From NCBI GenBank assembly GCA_030765065.1, contig CM060979.1, positions 103,714,350 to 103,778,349 of the forward strand: a stretch of 64,000 nt of DNA. The letters are read 5' to 3'. The stretch is from Deroplatys truncata. Its lineage: Eukaryota; Arthropoda; Insecta; Mantodea; Mantidae. Both the position numbers and the translations under genes were made by a program. The notes under the pieces are model-generated. The model searched no databases, was not told where the DNA came from, and worked only from the letters and a program-made list of their open reading frames with translations. Shown one piece after another: positions 1 to 11,165 of the stretch. Position 1 is the first letter of the stretch, and each line of letters opens with the position of its first letter.

Positions 1-125
1 ATTACCAATAAGATTGACATCTCGATATCTCGATTAACATGAAGCATATGGAGAATAGGCGTTTGTAAAAATAGTGTGTACAAGAGTAGAGAAAGTCATG
101 TGAGTGTAACACATCAGATTTTTTG
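1..125 (-). repeat. R880 repeat, left-end fragment cut by window edge
   Basis: This matches the left end of the R880 family on the minus strand. It contains the conserved block gtagagaaagtcatgtgagt followed by gtaacacatcagattttt, as in the copy at 32384-33287. The element continues outside the window. No ORF is present. Confidence 0.8.
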
Positions 126-1493
126 GTAATGTTTTATCTTTCACTCAGAACAATCTTGTTCTTTTACTATATATTTACTTATTTATTTATAGGTGCTGAT
201 TTAGTAATATACGTACTAGTTTACATGTCTCAATACTTATATCTGGTACTGTAATTTTTAGATGATATAGGAGCGCAAAATACAAGAACTGGGAAAAGAA
301 CTACTGAAATCTCACATTCAAAGGGGTATTTTGCCCCTCCCCCCATAGAGAGGAACATAACATAGGTATTATCAGCAAACATTCTTCAGGTTTCAAGGTA
401 CCTCTGAAATGACAAGAAACATAACCCGGATACAGGTGTTCCAAATCTGAAATGAAAAAAAAGGGATTCCTGACCAAGGCCTAAGGACATGTGAATCAAA
501 CGGTGTGAAGTTACAAGTTCGTGTAAGGAACACGGCACAGTAATTTGTGTTCATTTTATGAGGTGGAGAGCGAGTAGATGTTTACAATTTTTGCTAAATC
601 AGAATAAGTATTATGCAATTACAATATTGTTGCATAGTGTCTGTTAAATTAATCTTTTGTGTTGGAACTATTTTTGCAACGCAGATGGCAATGGCATGAA
701 GGTGGAGGGATCTTGTCATCATGAGTTCGACGGATTACCGTTGACAGCACAGAGTTAATACCGAACAAACACCTTTAGATTACAGTTTTACAAAAGAAAA
801 CCTATCGTTTAATTATTCGTTTTACTTGTCAATGACAGATAACACAAATCAAATTTATTTGAATAACATGAAACACTCACCATTAAGATAGCAATGCATG
901 GGTACTAAAACTTTGCGGTGCAAGAATTTGTTGACATCAGTAGTAGCATTACAGCAACATCTTAATTATTTAAGAAAATGTGAGTTTTGCACGTATCGCT
1001 TTGAGCAGTCTGTATTCAGAGTATAAACCAATTGTCAAATATAATTGTTTAATTACCCAGATTGCTGCATTGGCAGATCGTAACATACAATGAATGGATG
1101 AAGGAAATTAATGCATAATAGAACCTATACAGTACTGAAACTACTTGATATTCATCATAAAGAGTGTGGGAAAACAAACTCAATCAGACAGCTGGACATA
1201 ACAAAGCTAGAACCGAGTCTTCAATTTTGAGTAAGAATGTTAACCGTTGTGGCCTCGTTTATTTTGTGATTTACAATAACTATCAACAAAAGGGTTTGAG
1301 CGTTAATCTTAAGAGCGCGCTAGTACACAATGAACACATCGAATAGCAATAATTTTTATTAACCTTTATAAGTTGAAGGGAAAATATCGATCTTTAAATA
1401 GACGAATTGACGGCAATCACTTCAGAAATACTGTGCGGTTAATGTGGATAAATGCTGCTAAAGTTCAAACGAGTACACTATATGATATGAGTA
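126..1493. other. Unannotated AT-rich DNA
   Basis: I see no gene, repeat or transposon end here. The longest ORFs (60-75 codons around 1164-1600) show no family motif, and the second one runs into the R880 copy that follows. Confidence 0.5.
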
Positions 1494-2310
1494 TTTTTAC
1501 TTTCTCTACCACGTACCTAAATGGCAGAGGAGGTATTGCATTCCAACCAAAAATTCAATACCGAGACTCCACCGGAAATACATGTTTTGAGGCACCCTGA
1601 ATCCAAAAAAAGCATTTTTACAAAAAGGTCCGTGTGTGCGCGTGTGCGCGCGCCTGACTATCTCTGTGTGTGTGTGTGTGACTCTGAACAGCATAACTAA
1701 GAGTACCCTATACACGGAATTTTTTTCGAAATGTTAGTTTTTCTAAAAAATGGCTCGAACGATTTTGATTAAAACACCATGTATTAAAGATATTATACAA
1801 ATAAAATGTATACCTTAAATTTTCTGGGAATAGCCTGTGGAGTCCATTTCATTTGGAAGAAATTTTGTATAATCTTGTATAACTGGTAAACCTTCTGCAC
1901 AATAGACGTAGACGTACTACACAAAACGTGTAGTTCTCTCTAAAACACACAATTTATTTCAAATAAGTGTTTTGAGACATAAGACATTTCTGAGATATCC
2001 GTTATTAAAGGTTAGAATTTTCCATTTCTTATTCATTCTCTTGTCCTGTCAACATTCATTTGTTTCTTGCGATTGCATGTAAACAATATGGAATTTAAAG
2101 GCCAGCGTATAGCATCCAGTTCTTAAACATTTGACTATCGCTCTTTTCTTTGTATCTATAACGAAATGTGTAATGTAGCTATTTCTGCAAAGGTTTACCT
2201 AAATTAAAATGTAGTGGACAGAAAAATAAGTTTTAGTAAGAATAGCATGCACTAATAAGTGATAGAGGGTAGAGAAAGCCATGTGAATGTAAAACGTCAT
2301 ATATTTTTTA
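1494..2310 (-). repeat. R880 repeat, near full-length copy
   Basis: The copy is read on the minus strand. It starts at the right-end signature tttttactttctctac and ends at the left-end signature gtagagaaagccatgtgaat. The internal GT/CA microsatellite is present at about 1630-1680, with alternating GTGC runs. It belongs to the subfamily carrying the internal phrase gactatcgct with an adjacent cttaaacattt. The segment between the microsatellite and the ccatgtaaaggg block is partly deleted. Confidence 0.85.
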
Positions 2311-2925
2311 TGGAGCTTGTAGGTAGCAAATGGTGAAGGATTTTATGTGAACTATTCCCTTTTTTAACGCTTCCTGTATTTACGATTAACAGACCAAAGG
2401 AAGCGTTGAATTTCAACCAATAACACTTTCTAAAGTTTTATCATTTTGTGATTGTCACTTCTCTAAGTTAGTTGTTTAGCAAAATCAACACCTGGATAAT
2501 ATATTAACAACAGTCAAATGGATCAATAAATCTACCACAGTCTGGCTTGTTTAATAAACTTTTCCAGAAAACTTTAAAGCGATCGAGATGCTGGTCATAG
2601 CTCTACTACAAGTACCTAGTGATTTAATCATTAATCATAAAATGAAAGTTTCATTTTCTCTAGATGAATTTATTCGTAATTTCGTCAACAGTAACTCTCT
2701 CGGCAGAATCAAAACGTCTAATGGTACTGCCACAGACTATTTCAATGTTATACCAGGCATTTGACGTGAAATAATCCTGTTTAACATTTCAATCAATCAC
2801 GGCGTCTACAGCAATAAAATCCTCCAAACGAAATAATTTTAGCTAACGCCCGGCTGGCTATTCTTATGCATGATACCGAATTGTTTGTATAAACAATATT
2901 CTAAATAAAAATAAATGGAAGGCCG
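2311..2925. other. Unannotated AT-rich DNA
   Basis: No feature is recognised between the R880 copy and the TAA microsatellite. Confidence 0.5.

Positions 2926-2957
<32 letters not shown>
2926..2957. repeat. (TAA)n microsatellite
   Basis: About ten TAA units are visible directly. It may be the tail of a retroposed sequence, because a moderately GC-richer block follows it (2958-3180), but no A/B box pair is convincing there. Confidence 0.9.
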
Positions 2958-2959
<2 letters not shown>

Positions 2960-3787
2960 CGCCTTGATAAATGGCTCTTTCGAAAAGCTTCAAAGGTTCA
3001 CTCTCAGTCACGTGTCTGGTGAAAGGGATACGGTACCACTTATGGTTAGAGCATTGGTGCGTTAAGTCATAGTTTTGTAGCTCTAGTTCCGACCTCGATC
3101 TTGAATTTTTTAAACATGATTCACACATAATTGCATTATTTTTTCTGGCCTTTTCGATCTTATCAGCAAACATAAACTATTACACTACTGCTAAATGCTG
3201 TAAATCTCAGATAAATATCTATTTTAGTTCCTCATGCTAAATACGTACAGCACAATGCATTTGCTCTTAACCCAAATTGTAAGCTAATTGACTGCGAAGT
3301 AATTTGTTGTTTCTCTTCATAGTAGGAACGCGAAGAGCGAACTCAGCCTTAAGGGGGCCGATTGTGGATTTTCTAAACTCAAAGTACACTACTGAGCTTT
3401 TTGAACTTTATCACATCTTATGTAGATATAAAGAAGTGCGGTTGCAATGTTTGGTGCATATACCTATTAAATCATTCCTGGATCATGCATTTTAAAACAC
3501 AAATTTATGCTATTTTATAAAAAAAATGCACCTTACGACGAAATTTTTAACATTTATAAACAACTTTTCAGAATACTTATGTCCCTTACTGAGCTAAAAA
3601 AGAAGTTTGCTAAGAAATATACTTGATTGATTTTCAAACCCCAATTTTTGTTAAACTTTTAGTTTCGCCTTATGCAAAAAAAAAAAAAAAAAAATGTATC
3701 AAGTTATCACACTTGGGTAAGTTTGGTAGCGTAATATATTTGTCTTACACAAATAACCACATGGCACGTTTTAGTTAGCGTGTATTG
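2958..3787. other. Unannotated DNA with an A tract
   Basis: I see no gene. A 19-base A tract lies at 3676-3694. It could be the tail of an unrecognised retroposed sequence, but I see no flanking duplication. Confidence 0.4.
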
Positions 3788-4262
3788 GACCGAGCGAGAT
3801 GGCTCCGCGTTAACGTGTAAGGTTCCTGGTTCGATTCCCGTCGACTGCCCACTATGACCTTGGATTCTTGTGGGTTTCCCTGGTCGATAAGCATTTCTTA
3901 CGATTCCCTTTCCATCATTTCCCTTTCATATCGTTCCCTTCTCATTTTTCAGGTGTGCTTCTAGGTTCCGTGGCGTATGGTGAGGCCGGACAGATGACGC
4001 GTATGCTTACGCAAAGGAAAGAGTACCCCCCGTGGACACTAGAGGGCTGTTTGATCGAAGGTCGTTCATTGCCCTCTCTAAGTAGCTCCAGCAGTGGGAG
4101 ACAAGCCTGGAACTGTTAGAGACTTCCGCACATCTCTGTAGCCTGCGGCCTGTAGCCTCCTGTGGTTCCTTCACTTTAACCCTTGCTTCTGGGGATATTA
4201 GCCACAATAGATCTTTGTGGTCGTAGTGTGAGGTGTCCCCATTCGGTATATAACCTATACCT
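3788..4262 (+). mobile_element. Long tRNA-derived SINE
   Basis: The head is tRNA-like: A-box-like gatggctccgcgttaacg at 3798-3815, then a B box ggttcgattcccg at 3828-3840. A roughly 400-bp body follows and ends in a block shared with the copy at 23637-24125 (gccacaata, then tctttgtggtcg and gtgtgaggtgt). Internal blocks ttttcaggtgtgcttc and ggccggacagatg also match that copy. It is transcribed by RNA polymerase III in such families and depends on a LINE for movement. The copy is diverged, and short ORFs across it are not genes. Confidence 0.75.
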
Positions 4263-4512
4263 ATAGTATGTATTGGGGAATTTATTTCCAAAACTTTACT
4301 CTAATAAACTTTAAAATTGCATCGTATGGAGCATTTTAAATGCTGAAAAATATCTAAAATATCACAACACAGAAAAACTTACTGTGAAACTCGTTCATAT
4401 TAACCAGCATATCTATTTTTCATAACATATAAATTTCTACTTAAAATGCATAAATTAAAAACTGGTTAACATACCTTTGTGCTCCAAATTTTGTAAAAAC
4501 ACTTCAAAAAAT

Positions 4513-4624
4513 GGAAAGGTAGATTCAGTGGACTGAAAAATTCAATGTAATAGCCGGGATTTGAACCACGGATTTTCATCCCGGCTATGACATTAAATTT
4601 TTAGTCGTCTGAATCTACCTTTCC
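4513..4624. repeat. Perfectly spaced inverted repeat (hairpin), ~47-bp arms
   Basis: The left arm 4513-4560 (ggaaaggtagattcag... ending tagccgggat) pairs with the right arm 4578-4624 (atcccggcta... ending ctacctttcc). There are only a few mismatches and a 17-base loop. The loop-proximal sequence gggatttgaaccacgg resembles a tRNA-type B box read in reverse. It may be a head-to-head pair of SINE ends or a foldback element. Confidence 0.8.
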
Positions 4625-5591
4625 AATCTTGTCCAACACACGGCTTGTGTGGAAGAAAATTAACTTCAAGAATTGTTTGAAGAATTGTTAGAAATATAAA
4701 AAAAAAACTTAAATGCGATACCACGCCCTCCACTCAGGGTAAGTTGTAATTTTTTGCCATTTTTTCCCAATTCTCATCGAACCGTCTCCTTAACTGTAAA
4801 CTCCATAGAGTGCAGATAATTCGATTGCAGATTAGCTTTACATACCATAAATTGTGAAGTATTTTACTTACTCCGGCAGCAGATATTCACGTGAAAATCC
4901 GGACACTTCAGCCTCCATTTTCACAAGTTTTTCTTTTGTATTGTGGGATTTAACGAATCGTACCAACGACTAATTTCAGTGCAAGTATTTTCTTCTTCTA
5001 CTACAAAATGCTCTTCGTTAAAAATTGACTTTCTTCAAGAATCGGCTGTGACCAGTTAAGCGATAACGGATTGAAAAGGAAGGAAATTGGTTACTGTAGT
5101 TTTCCCTGAAACTTGTACTTCCGATAGGGAGAGAGGATGACGCTCTATTACCCCTTAAAGCTTTTTCATACTTACGAAACGCGTTTAGAATGTTGGCTTA
5201 ATAATGACTATTCAATATACACTACTTCCTCGATAATGTAGCTTATGATCACGAATACAGGGACTTTGGAACACTATGGAACTAGTCACAAACTGTCAAA
5301 AAAGAGCACGCAATGCTGAAGTCTAGGTTTTTAACATCAATCTAACTTCTGCTTATATGCTGAATCTACCGTATTCTTTTGACAGAACATCGTTAGCTAT
5401 TTCCGTTATAGCTGATACAGCCAAACCCATTATTGCTTGTAGTAGCGCTTCAGAAACTTTCGATGCTGGGGAGGTGCCCTAAACTTACTGAACGTTTTCT
5501 TCCCAAATTTTCATTTCTTTTTTATGCATTTATTATCAGTGTCCACCGCTGTGGTGCGTATTTATTAAGAACTAGCGTTAAACACTGATCT
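4625..5591. other. Unannotated AT-rich DNA
   Basis: No gene or known repeat is recognised. Confidence 0.5.
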
Positions 5592-6262
5592 AAAAATGCT
5601 GATATTCACATGACTTTCTCTACCCTCTGTCTTTATTAGTACGTATACAACTATTCTTATTACAGCTTACTTTTCTATCTACTACATTTTAATTCAAATA
5701 AACCTTGGATATCCAAATTATCCCATAATTTCCAAAAGCTTCTTTTTTTCCTCTCTCATGGGAAATGAGGAATAGCTACATTACATATTTGGTTAGGATA
5801 CAAAGAGAACAGCGATAGTCAAATCTTTAAGAACTGGACGCTGTATGCTGGCCTTAAAATTCCAAACATCACGAGAAAAAACTAAATGTCGACAGGACTT
5901 TTAAGAGAATGATAAAGGACTTAAAAGAATGAAAGAAGCATGTAACAATTCGAACCATTAATAACGGATATTTCAGAAATGGCATATACCACAAAAAAAC
6001 TTATTTGAATAAATTGTGTTCTTTTAAAGTGATCTGCATTATTTGTGTAATACGTTTTCCCTTAACGTTTACCAGTTAGATACAAGATTATACAAAATTC
6101 CTTCCCAATGAAGAGGACTTCCTAAGTTATTCCCAGAAAATTCAAGATATACATTTTATATGGCATGTAAATATCTTTAATATATTGTATTTTAATCAAA
6201 ATTGTTAGAGGGCTTTTACAGAAAATCAAAATATTCCATTCTAAAGGATAGTTTGGGTGGGT
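5592..6262 (+). repeat. R880 repeat, 3'-truncated copy in a rearranged cluster
   Basis: It starts with the left-end signature (gatattcacatgactttctc) and runs through the conserved internal blocks to gatagtttgggtggg. There it stops abruptly at the head of an inverted copy. It lacks the microsatellite and right end. Confidence 0.85.
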
Positions 6263-6586
6263 TAACTGGTAAACGTTTAGCAATTGACGAAAACGTACTA
6301 CCAAAAAAAAAAGTATCTCTTTAAAATACAATTTATTTCAAATAACTTTTTGGAGTCATAAGCTATTTCCGAGATATCTGTTATTAATGGTTCGAATTGG
6401 TTAATACTTCTTTCATTATTTTCAAGTCCTGTCGATATTCAGTTGTTTCTCGCGATTGCATAGAAAGAGTAAGGAATTTTAAGGTCAGATATAGTGTCCT
6501 GTTCCCTTTGTATCTATAACGAAATGCGTAATATACCTATTTTTGCAAATGTGTATTTGGATTCAAATTAAGTAAAAAGAAAAAAG
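6263..6586 (-). repeat. R880 repeat, inverted internal fragment
   Basis: It reads backwards relative to its two neighbours: aactggtaaacgttta, cgaaaacgtacta, cgagatatctgttatta and gcgattgcat in the order expected for the minus strand. Both ends are truncated by plus-strand copies. Confidence 0.8.
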
Positions 6587-6920
6587 TTTCTGGTGTTTTA
6601 CATTCACAAGACTTTCTCTGCCCTCCTATCGTTCATTAGTGGGTACACAAAATATTCTTGTGAAAGTTTATTTTCCTATCCACTTAATTTTAATCCAGAA
6701 AAACCTTTGAGAAATAGCTACATTCCACATTTCGTTAGGAAACAAAGGGAACAGCGATAGCCAAATCTTTAAGAACGGATGTCATATGCTGGCCCTAAAA
6801 TTCCATACCTTTTCCATGCAATCGCGAGAAAATACTGACAATCGATGGAACTTAAAAAGAATGACAAATTATTGAACAAATTGAACCACTGATAAGCGAT
6901 CTCTCGTAAAGGCCAATGCT
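6587..6920 (+). repeat. R880 repeat, left-half fragment
   Basis: It begins at a left-end signature (gttttacattcacaagactt) and follows the family consensus through gggaacagcgatag and gcaatcgcgaga to about 6920, where the match ends. Confidence 0.8.
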
Positions 6921-6929
6921 ATAGCCTAA

Positions 6930-7027
6930 AGGAGATGCTGAGATCTCTTCCCTCCATCTCCCTCTTTCTCCGCCTCTTCCTTTCTTTACCATCTCTATCT
7001 GACTATCGCTTCAGCCTCTTGTATCCC
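6930..7027. repeat. C/T-rich low-complexity tract
   Basis: About 100 bases composed almost wholly of CT-rich words (ctcttccctccatctccc and similar) lie between two R880 fragments. No function is visible. Confidence 0.6.
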
Positions 7028-7029
7028 TC

Positions 7030-7160
7030 TTGTATAACGAAATGTGTCATAAAAGCATTCCTCTAAACGTTTATTATAAGTAGATAGAAGAATAAGCTTT
7101 TGTAATAATAGTTTGTAGAAGAATGGGTAGTGAAGGTCATGTAACACACTTTTTTTATCA
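7030..7160 (-). repeat. R880 repeat, left-end fragment
   Basis: It shows ataacgaaatgtgtcat, agtagatagaagaataag and a degraded left end (gtcatgtaacacac), as in the minus copy at 50826-51655. Faint right-end traces follow around 7195-7275. Confidence 0.7.
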
Positions 7161-7275
7161 GCTCATGCGTACAGGTAGGTTTTTTTCTATTTTTTCAGGG
7201 TTCCATGCCAAGGATTTTTGACGGAATCTCGAAACGGAATATCTGAGCCAAATGAAATACCTACTTCCTCTACGT

Positions 7276-8734
7276 TACGCACATGTTACAGAAATTAATA
7301 ACCTTTACATAAGCAGGCTGTAGAAACAAAACTGTAATGGATAGAGAAAGTCGTGTGGTAGTTACATTATTAACTATACGCATCTCCTTCGTTAACGCAG
7401 CATGCAAGCGTGAAGTTCAAAGATCTAGTCTCGGTCAACTGTCTCCCAGGCCACGCCCACCTGAACTGGATCGGCAGCAATTCCCTAGTTCCCTCTTGGC
7501 AGCGGTAGAACCCGTGAAGAATAGTGTTATTTGCATATGCACCGAATCGTTGTCATGGAAATAAACGCAGATTAATTCCTATACTTTATCTGAGTGCATG
7601 AGGAGAATCTTACTTGGGGGGAAGGGGGAGGAAGACATCTCAAACACGATGACTTTTTGTTTTAGTTTCATAAGTCAATATATCTGTGATATTTGGTAAA
7701 ACTTGCGAAAATATTCGAGTTTTTTGTTTTTTGAATTTTAATTATACATACTATATAATTCTCTTTTTTTAATATCAACAATTTTAAATGTAATTGCTCC
7801 TGTACCATGTACCTAAAGCGCCTCATTAAATTTTAAACTCCATTGTTCCCAATTCCCTCTCTTTACTTTTATTTATTCAAAATTCTCCTTGGATCACATT
7901 TATTAATTATTAGTTTGAAATTTTCAGGAGAGTGTCAGGACTGAAGGATTTAAAACCATATCAAATAGTTCAGTTGAAATTATTTTCCATAACTCACACT
8001 GATAACGTTGAACAATTTAATAACATTTATACAATGTTTTTCTCTTAAACGTAAAGAATGTCTACTCAAGAATTTATTTATGGTGGTTTAGATAAACCGT
8101 AAGCTCCAAGGAGCATTTCATATTACATCAAAAAGTGATTATTTATGAATAAAAATTAATCTTAACAAAGGTTTGACATAGCTCGTTAAACGTTTGTGCG
8201 CACTATATGTTTTATTTTCTGGTTATATGGTAATACAGTCAAAGCAATCAGAAGAACACTGTGGATTTTTGTTTCCACAGATGCATTGCCTTAAAATGTA
8301 ATGGATTCAGTTAAACTTCAGCTAATAACTATAATCTCGTTAACAATTCGTGCATTACGAATATGATTTTAATAATTGCTTACGTTATGAACATAATTTT
8401 AATGACGGCTTAATTAAATTCCCAGTGCGGCTAATACAATCTAAGTCGTATGAAGAAAACATTATTTTATTACAATCATCGAAAAGCAATGTTTTTAAAC
8501 AGTTACGGCCTTAATTCCTCCCTCAATGTGCTCCTGCATTTGCAAAATACCAGCTGATGCTGCAAAATAGATAAACTTAACATGGCTTCATCCATAAGTT
8601 TGCGTTCATCTTTATTTGTCTTTCGCAATTCAGCAACTCATTGTGTTGTGAACGTTTGGAATAAGTTAAATGAGCCGAAACGAAAAGCTTCCACATAAGT
8701 GCAAAATGTAGAACAAATCACTTGCTTTGTATTA
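7276..8734. other. Unannotated DNA
   Basis: No feature is supported. The stretch 7380-7530 is richer in GC than its surroundings, but its ORF has no recognisable motif. Confidence 0.5.
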
Positions 8735-10030
8735 CGAGGCGTATTCCAAAACTAAGGTCCGTTTGGTCATAATAACATCGCTCATGAGACAAGGTTTTTA
8801 TTGACAGTAATATGTACCTACATATATACTTTACTTTTCCACATAATCACCGTTCACTTGTGTAACGCTGCACCAACTTCTTTAACCCCTCGGCATAGAA
8901 GTCTGCCGCCTGGGACTTGAACCAGTTGGTGACGTTCGTCTTGAGTTCACTGTCGGTTTGAAATCGTTGTCCACCCAGCCACCGTTTCAAATGCAAGAAG
9001 AGGAAATAGTCGCTTGGTGCCAGGTCGGAACTGTATAGAGGGTGGCTAAAGAGTTCCCAACGAAACTCTTGAATCTTCTCTTTGGCAGCGGTGTGCGGGC
9101 TGTTTTGTCGTGCAGGAGGATGATGCCACACGACAGTTTCCCGCGGAGTCGATTTTGGATCGCACATCTCAGTTTGGTACGCGTTGCACAGTACACATCA
9201 GCTGTAATTGTTGACCCACGGTCTATGAAATCAATCAAAAGGACGCCCTTTTCGTCCAAAACACGGTAGTCATCATTTTGAGATTCGTGCACGGCGATTG
9301 CTTACACTTCTTTGGTTTGGGTGAACCTGAACGGCGCCACTGCATTGACTGCTATTTCGATTCTGCTTTGGTGTACGCTATCCATGTGTTGCTCGTAACA
9401 ATGTGGGAAAACAAATCGGGTCTATAGCGCTCCTAAAACTGTCGCGCACTACGCATTCGTTGCTCTTTGTGCTGACCGGTGAGCAGTTTTGGCACCCACC
9501 TCGCACAAAGTTTCCGATATCCAAGCTGTTCAGTAGCAATCCTGTAAAGCGAGGTTCGAGGAACATTTGAGAATTCATCAGCTAGACCACCAATAGTCAA
9601 ACGCTGAACACTTCGAAATTGTTGGTTCAATTGCTCAACGATGTCGTCGGTACGAATACTGGGCCTACCACTCCGCTGTTCATCGTGCACATTTGTGCGG
9701 CCATTTCGAAATTCTCGACACCAGTGTTGAACCTGTTTGTTACTCATTACGCACAGTCCATACACGAGGCATAACTCTCGATGGATGTCCGCAGTTGACG
9801 ATCCTTTAGCCAGCAAAAAGCTAATCACATCGCGCACTTCACAATTGGGGATCTAGATTGTAGCGGTCATTGCGATTTGCTCTTATCGACTGGAAAACGC
9901 CTACTGCGTCACACTAACACTGCGGTAGGTTCCTCAGGATTTGGTAGGCAGCGTTGCAGGCGTGAAACGTCATTCAGGCCTACCATCCGTTAAATATTGT
10001 TCACGGGCCTTAGTTTTGAAATACGCCTCG
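8735..10030 (-). mobile_element. Full-length mariner transposon (1296 bp), inactive
   Basis: The ends are terminal inverted repeats of about 27 bp: cgaggcgtattccaaaacta at 8735, with the complementary ttagttttgaaatacgcctc at the other side. They differ at two positions. A TA dinucleotide flanks each end (8733-8734 and 10031-10032), which is the target duplication used by Tc1/mariner elements. The length is the usual 1.3 kb for mariner. The transposase inside runs on the minus strand and is disrupted, so the copy could move only if supplied with transposase from elsewhere. Confidence 0.95.
8847..9870 (-). pseudogene. Mariner transposase pseudogene (D,D34D type)
   Basis: Mariner transposase binds the TIRs and cuts and pastes the element in the nucleus. 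The likely original ATG is at 9870-9868, followed six codons later by a TAG. An ATG at 9837 opens the next 134 residues. These hold the paired helix-turn-helix region, with VRDVISFLLAKGSS near the start and the linker block HDEQRSGRPS. Two further stops follow (SARQF then TAG, and ESK then TAG). A one-base loss near 9280 shifts the frame just before GVLLIDFIDRGSTITA, which carries the first catalytic Asp. A second shift follows LLHDK, the second Asp. The third motif, YSSDLAPSDYFLF, is intact, as is the C terminus ending in VQRYTSER. Three or more stops and two frameshifts make this a clear pseudogene of about 340 codons, the normal family length. Confidence 0.93.
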
Positions 10031-10032
10031 TA

Positions 10033-10697
10033 ATTTAATCTCCAGATCCTGCCAGTTAAGGAAACATTAAAGCACCCCCCTACTCAACCAACCTTCACTT
10101 GCTCTACATCCTTAACATCAGCATCTGTATTTGTTGTACCACTAGAAACTATCATCAAAAATTCTTCTCATTTGGAACAGAGCGTTAATGTTTTTCAAGG
10201 AGCTAATGATAATGCAACAGAAAAAGGGTGGTCGAAATTAAAAAACTTGTATTTAGGAGTTAATGTGGCATTTGAAATTATAAATTATAAAATACGACAA
10301 TAGTGGTTATGATCATTACGGTAGTAATAATCAGGCACAGAAATTTCTATGCATTAAAGCCAGGATAGAAGGAAATAAAGTTGAACTGTCATTGGGCTAT
10401 ACACAGGGTGATCGCAGACAACAAACCACTCTCCAACCCTCGTATGGTCTTTTGGGCTTCTGCCAACAGCAATCGGACCGGTTTTTATCTGCCTGTCAAT
10501 GACCCCTGGCCCTTGTAGTTTTGCAGACTTTGTTTTGAGTGTAAATATAACATGACCACAATATTATTGCACTTGTCCTTGTGGAAACCTGCATTCGAAT
10601 ACACGCGAAGCCAGCCCAGCGAAATGCAATACTATTGTGGTGGAGTTACCTACAACTGGAAGCCAGCTGCTTAAGGATTCCTATACTTGGTAAAAAT
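10033..10697. other. Unannotated DNA before a microsatellite tail
   Basis: I see no recognised gene. The block 10400-10690 is GC-richer than its flanks and ends in an AAT repeat, which would fit the 3' end of an unidentified retrotransposon. No coding motif supports that. Confidence 0.4.
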
Positions 10698-10734
10698 AAA
10701 ATAATAATAATAATAATAATAATAACAATAACAA
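10698..10734. repeat. (AAT)n microsatellite
   Basis: Imperfect AAT units with AAC interruptions are visible directly. Confidence 0.9.
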
Positions 10735-10889
10735 ATACGAATAAACAAAAATATATAAACAGCTGAACATGTAATGTTTTACTATGTATATTAATGATTG
10801 GTAGTACTAAAGGGTCATCTGCCCACTATTCTTTCTCATTAGCTGCTAATAAAATTGTCATCCATCTGATTTCTCCTCGAATTTCCTAA

Positions 10890-11165
10890 GTATCGCAATA
10901 GTGTACCTACAAAAATGCATGATTGCCTTTGTGTTCTGCTTCCAAGTCCAAAGGTCCCAGATTCAATTTCCAGCTGGAGAATGGGAATGTTTCATCCTAG
11001 AATTTGGAAGTATGAGTGAAAACGTAAATGTGTGTGCGACATTAATGTATAAATAGAAAAACCAAAGATTAATAATATAGTAAAACGAGTGAGCATCATT
11101 GCCGATGAGCAATTGTTGTAAAGCCGCCTATATGGCATTAGATGTTAAAGAGGACATATAAATTG
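10890..11165 (+). mobile_element. Short tRNA-derived SINE, diverged
   Basis: It shares with the copy at 50374 the B-box block (gattcaatttcc), ctggagaatgggaatg, agtatgagtgaaaacg, the gtgtgtgcgacattaa block and aaaccaaag. The 3' part (gccgatgagcaattgttg then gacatataaattggggg) matches the end of the copy at 39693-39955. The A box region is eroded. Confidence 0.65.
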
